A stretch of 17,257 nt of DNA from an uncultured Collinsella sp. (GTDB taxonomy: Bacteria; Actinomycetota; Coriobacteriia; Coriobacteriales; Coriobacteriaceae), in contig URJD01000021.1 of the NCBI GenBank assembly GCA_900548075.1, positions 1 to 17,257 on the forward strand, read 5' to 3'. The notes below the pieces were generated by a model that did not search any database, was not told the origin of the DNA, and was given only the letters and a program-made list of their open reading frames with translations. A program made the position numbers and the translations under genes. Shown here piece by piece: positions 14,619 through 17,257 of the stretch (positions are counted from its first letter, which is position 1; every line of letters begins with the position of its first letter).

Positions 14619-14697
14619 GAACTGCTTCTGCAGCGGCTGTTTTGGCTCCGGGACCGCGTCAATCGCATATCTTTATGGCGCCTTTATCCTACACATG

Positions 14698-14726
14698 TTG
14701 TATAACTATCAAATGTGGAATATAAC
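14698..14726 (+). promoter_or_regulatory. Predicted promoter of the MMPL exporter unit
   Basis: TTGTAT (14698-14703) and TATAAC (14721-14726, 5 of 6 to TATAAT) are 17 bases apart in an A/T-rich stretch. A second TATAAC at 14701-14706 has no good partner hexamer. The leader to the TTG start would be about 34 nt. Confidence 0.55.
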
Positions 14727-14754
14727 AAAGAACAAAACATAGGCTGAGCGTTAT

Positions 14755-14759
14755 GGAGG
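14755..14759 (+). promoter_or_regulatory. Ribosome-binding site fixing the exporter TTG start
   Basis: GGAGG is followed by 7 bases and TTG at 14767. The other in-frame TTG at 14761 would leave only one base after GGAGG, and the ATG at 14753 meets a stop after three codons. TTG 14767 is therefore preferred. Confidence 0.7.
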
Positions 14760-14766
14760 ATTGAGG

Positions 14767-16893
14767 TTGAAAGAGAAGCTATTTCGATGGGTCGTGAAGC
14801 ACCGCAAACCCATCATCGCGTTCTATGCGGTGGCAGCACTGGTATGCCTGTTCCTGCGCCAGTTTGTAGGCGTTAACTACGACATTACGAGCTATCTGCC
14901 CGACGAAGCGGCGTCGACCGTCGCTCTGAATACCATGGGTGATGAGTTTGAGGGCGACATTCCCAACTGTCGCGTTATGGTGCCCAATGTCTCGATCGCT
15001 CAGGCGCTCAAATACAAGGACAAAATCAAAAAGGTCGACGGCGTCGAGGAGGTCCTATGGCTTGACGACGCGGCAGATATCGATCAGCCGCTTGCCACGC
15101 AAGACAAAGACACCGTTGAGACCTATTACAAAAAGAACAACGCCCTGTTTACGGTGACGGTTAATTCCGAAAAGGAGATCGAGGCAACCGACGCTATCCG
15201 AGATATCGTGGGCGACGAGGGCGCCATTACGGGCTCGGCCATGTCTAACGCGCTCGCCACCACATCGACCGAGCAGCAGATCAGCATTATCACGGTCGCT
15301 GTCATAGCGATTATCTTCGTGATTCTGGTCATCACGACTACCAGCTGGGCCGAACCCATCCTGGTACTGCTGGGCCTGGGCGTCTCGGTGTTTATCAACT
15401 GGGGCACCAACCTCATCTTTGGCGAGATTAGCTTTGTCACCAACTCTGCGGGCTCCATTTTGCAGGTTGCCATCGCGCTGGACTTCTCGGTCTTTTTGCT
15501 GCACCGCTTTAACGAGGAGCGTGGCCGCCACGGCAGCGTTGCCGAAGACATGGTGCAGTCGTGCTGCCTGTCCTCGGTCGCCGTGTTTTCGAGCGGTTGC
15601 ACGGTCTGCATCGGCTTTATCGCGCTTGCCGCCATGCAGTTTAAGATCGGCCCCGACCTTGGTCTTGCCCTTGCAAAGGGTATCGCCATCAGCCTGGTAT
15701 CGGTCTTTACCTTTGTTCCTTCGATGTTCGTTCAGTTCGATGGCTTTGTGCAAAAATCGCAGCACAGGCCCTTTGTCCCGCCGCTGGGTAAGTTCGCCCG
15801 TCTGGTGCTCAAGGTCTGTATCCCCGCTGCCGTCGTGATCCTCGCCGTGGTTTACCCTGCGCGTGTGGCATCGACCTCCAGCGATATCACGTACTACTAC
15901 GGCACTTCGCACATTTTTGGTTCGGATACGCGGCTTGGTCAGGATATGGACAAGGTCAAGGAGGTCTTTGGCAACTCCGATACCTACGTTGTGCTCGTTC
16001 CCCGTGGAGAGGTGAGCGAGGAGCAGGCACTCTCCAATGAGCTCAAGGCGCTCCCCGAGGTCAAGTCCATCCAGAGCTATGTTGACGTTGCGAGTCCCTA
16101 TATCCCCACGGGCATGGCCGAAAAGGACACGCTCGATCTGGTGGAGGGAGAGCACTACAGCCGTTTGGTGCTCACGGTTACCGCGCCCTACGAGGGTCCG
16201 AGTACATTTAAGCTGGTCAAGAAGATTCGTTGTATCGCGGACAAACATTATCCGGGTAAGGCAATGCTCGCCGGCGAGGGCGTGAGCACCACCGACCTTA
16301 AGGACACCATCACCGTCGATAAGGGCAAGGTCGACCTCATCGCCGTCGTGGCCGTGTTCGCGGTCTTGCTGCTGGCCACCAAGTCGCTGAGCCTGCCGAT
16401 CATCTTGGTGCTCGTGATTGAGACCTCGATCTGGATCAACTTTGCTGCACCGCTCTACACCGGTATGCACGAGTTCTTCCTCGCCTACTTAATTGTGAGC
16501 TCCATCCAGCTGGGCGTTGCCGTCGACTACGGCATCCTGATTGCTGACCGCTATCGTGAGAACCGCGTGACCATGCATAAGCGCGAAGCGCTACTCGAGA
16601 CCATGGAAGCTTGCACGATTCCTGTTTTGACCTCTGGATCGGTTCTGCTGATCAGTGGCTTCCTGATCCATGCGATCTCGAGCCACGGCGTGCTCAAGCA
16701 GATCGGCTGGTTCCTGGGCGTCGGCGTTAGCATCTCCCTAGTCGCCGTACTCTTTGCGCTGCCGGGTTTCCTGTATGTGCTCGATGGCCTCATCGGCAAG
16801 ACCACGCTCAAAGCTCATTTTTTGCCCAAGGATGCCCAGGATCCGGTTTCGGATACCACCGAGGCATCGGCTGCGGACGGCTCCGCTCAGTAA
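14767..16893 (+). CDS. MMPL/RND-superfamily membrane exporter
   Basis: 708 residues, with two tandem halves of the MMPL type. Each half has one N-terminal helix (about 15-33 and 350-366), a large extracytoplasmic domain (about 35-170 and 367-520) and a five-helix bundle (about 172-325 and 523-675). The proton-relay-type motifs are ALDFSVFLLHRFNEER (237-252) and AVDYGILIADRYREN (585-599), typical of bacterial MMPL proteins that move lipids or other hydrophobic molecules, or that act on cell-wall components. The C-terminal tail is short and polar. Substrate unknown. It has its own promoter after the purine terminator, so it is not part of that block. The 32-bp gap to the next gene implies co-transcription with a secreted protein. 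Confidence 0.9.
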   Translation: MKEKLFRWVVKHRKPIIAFYAVAALVCLFLRQFVGVNYDITSYLPDEAASTVALNTMGDEFEGDIPNCRVMVPNVSIAQALKYKDKIKKVDGVEEVLWLDDAADIDQPLATQDKDTVETYYKKNNALFTVTVNSEKEIEATDAIRDIVGDEGAITGSAMSNALATTSTEQQISIITVAVIAIIFVILVITTTSWAEPILVLLGLGVSVFINWGTNLIFGEISFVTNSAGSILQVAIALDFSVFLLHRFNEERGRHGSVAEDMVQSCCLSSVAVFSSGCTVCIGFIALAAMQFKIGPDLGLALAKGIAISLVSVFTFVPSMFVQFDGFVQKSQHRPFVPPLGKFARLVLKVCIPAAVVILAVVYPARVASTSSDITYYYGTSHIFGSDTRLGQDMDKVKEVFGNSDTYVVLVPRGEVSEEQALSNELKALPEVKSIQSYVDVASPYIPTGMAEKDTLDLVEGEHYSRLVLTVTAPYEGPSTFKLVKKIRCIADKHYPGKAMLAGEGVSTTDLKDTITVDKGKVDLIAVVAVFAVLLLATKSLSLPIILVLVIETSIWINFAAPLYTGMHEFFLAYLIVSSIQLGVAVDYGILIADRYRENRVTMHKREALLETMEACTIPVLTSGSVLLISGFLIHAISSHGVLKQIGWFLGVGVSISLVAVLFALPGFLYVLDGLIGKTTLKAHFLPKDAQDPVSDTTEASAADGSAQ

Positions 16894-16925
16894 CGTTTTA
16901 CAAAGCAGTTGGAAGGAATACCGCA

Positions 16926-17257
16926 ATGCATACCCATACCACTGATACCGCTTCGAAAGAGCTCAAAGCCCAACGCGATCTTGTACGTCGTCCCCATAAG
17001 CGCATCGCTGCGCTCGCTCTTGCCGCCGGTCTGACCGTGGCCCTTACCGTTCCCGGTGCCGTTGTGTTCGCCGACGGCGTAGGGTCGACGAGCGCTGCCT
17101 CGGCTACGAGTGAGCAGATGGCGACGGGCTCCGATAACAGCACGCCGGGATATAAGAAAAACCAGGTCGTATACGTCAAAACCGATGCCGACGGCAATCG
17201 CACGGGTGTTTACGTGGTCAATAGCTTCGAGGCCAATAAGGGCGTCAAGATCGACGA
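16926..17257 (+). CDS. Secreted protein of unknown function, cut by the window end
   Basis: The first 110 codons are present and the frame is open at the window edge. An ATG with AAGGA 8 bases upstream opens a 49-residue signal-like N terminus. A polar stretch is followed by RRPHKR (21-26) and the hydrophobic core IAALALAAGLTVALTVPGAVV, with a probable cleavage after FA (49). A Ser/Thr/Ala-rich linker follows, then a charged segment KKNQVVYVKTDADG with the strand-like GVYVVNSFE. I do not recognise the family. Secretion and immediate linkage to the MMPL exporter suggest the two work together at the cell envelope (inference). Confidence 0.75.
   Translation, partial: MHTHTTDTASKELKAQRDLVRRPHKRIAALALAAGLTVALTVPGAVVFADGVGSTSAASATSEQMATGSDNSTPGYKKNQVVYVKTDADGNRTGVYVVNSFEANKGVKID

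Overview
The window is GC-rich, densely packed bacterial DNA with strong Shine-Dalgarno sequences and several GTG/TTG starts. Gene content and style (a purine gene cluster of the ssnA-ygfK-xdhD type, an MMPL exporter, strong G+C codon bias) fit a gut actinobacterium of the Coriobacteriia, Collinsella being my best guess. This assignment is inference, as no rRNA or marker gene is present.

Left part (1-3250, minus strand): a two-gene transcription unit encodes a long U32-family protein (719-3211) and, 15 bp downstream, an RluA-type pseudouridine synthase (44-703). It ends in a 12-bp inverted repeat that overlaps the last stop codon. Both genes point to RNA modification.

Middle part (3394-4657): ridA (+) and a YheO/DauR-like PAS-HTH regulator (-) are convergent and share one 15-bp-stem bidirectional terminator. 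The regulator is divergent from the purine genes across a 352-bp control region. That region holds a good promoter (TTGAGA-17-TACGAT) overlapped by a Fur-box-like sequence.

Purine block (5010-14384, plus strand): an NCS2 nucleobase permease, the amidohydrolase SsnA, the iron-sulfur flavoprotein YgfK, a small ferredoxin with four [4Fe-4S] motifs, and an XdhD-type molybdenum hydroxylase. Homologues of ssnA, ygfK and xdhD belong to the E. coli yge/ygf cluster that has been linked to anaerobic purine and urate breakdown in gut bacteria. The hydroxylase has no FAD domain and no FAD subunit beside it. The module order therefore suggests that electrons pass from the molybdenum enzyme through the ferredoxin to YgfK. 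YgfK carries the same modules as dihydropyrimidine dehydrogenase in a different order and may reduce a purine ring. Two structured intercistronic spacers and a strong terminator (14454-14489) delimit the block.

Right part (14490-17257): two 46-bp hairpin repeats with one compensated base pair lie between the terminator and a new promoter. That promoter would serve an MMPL/RND exporter with a TTG start and a secreted protein cut off by the window end.

The most interesting points are the possible closed electron loop (XdhD, four-cluster ferredoxin, YgfK), the tandem 46-bp dyads and the Fur-like operator on the permease promoter.
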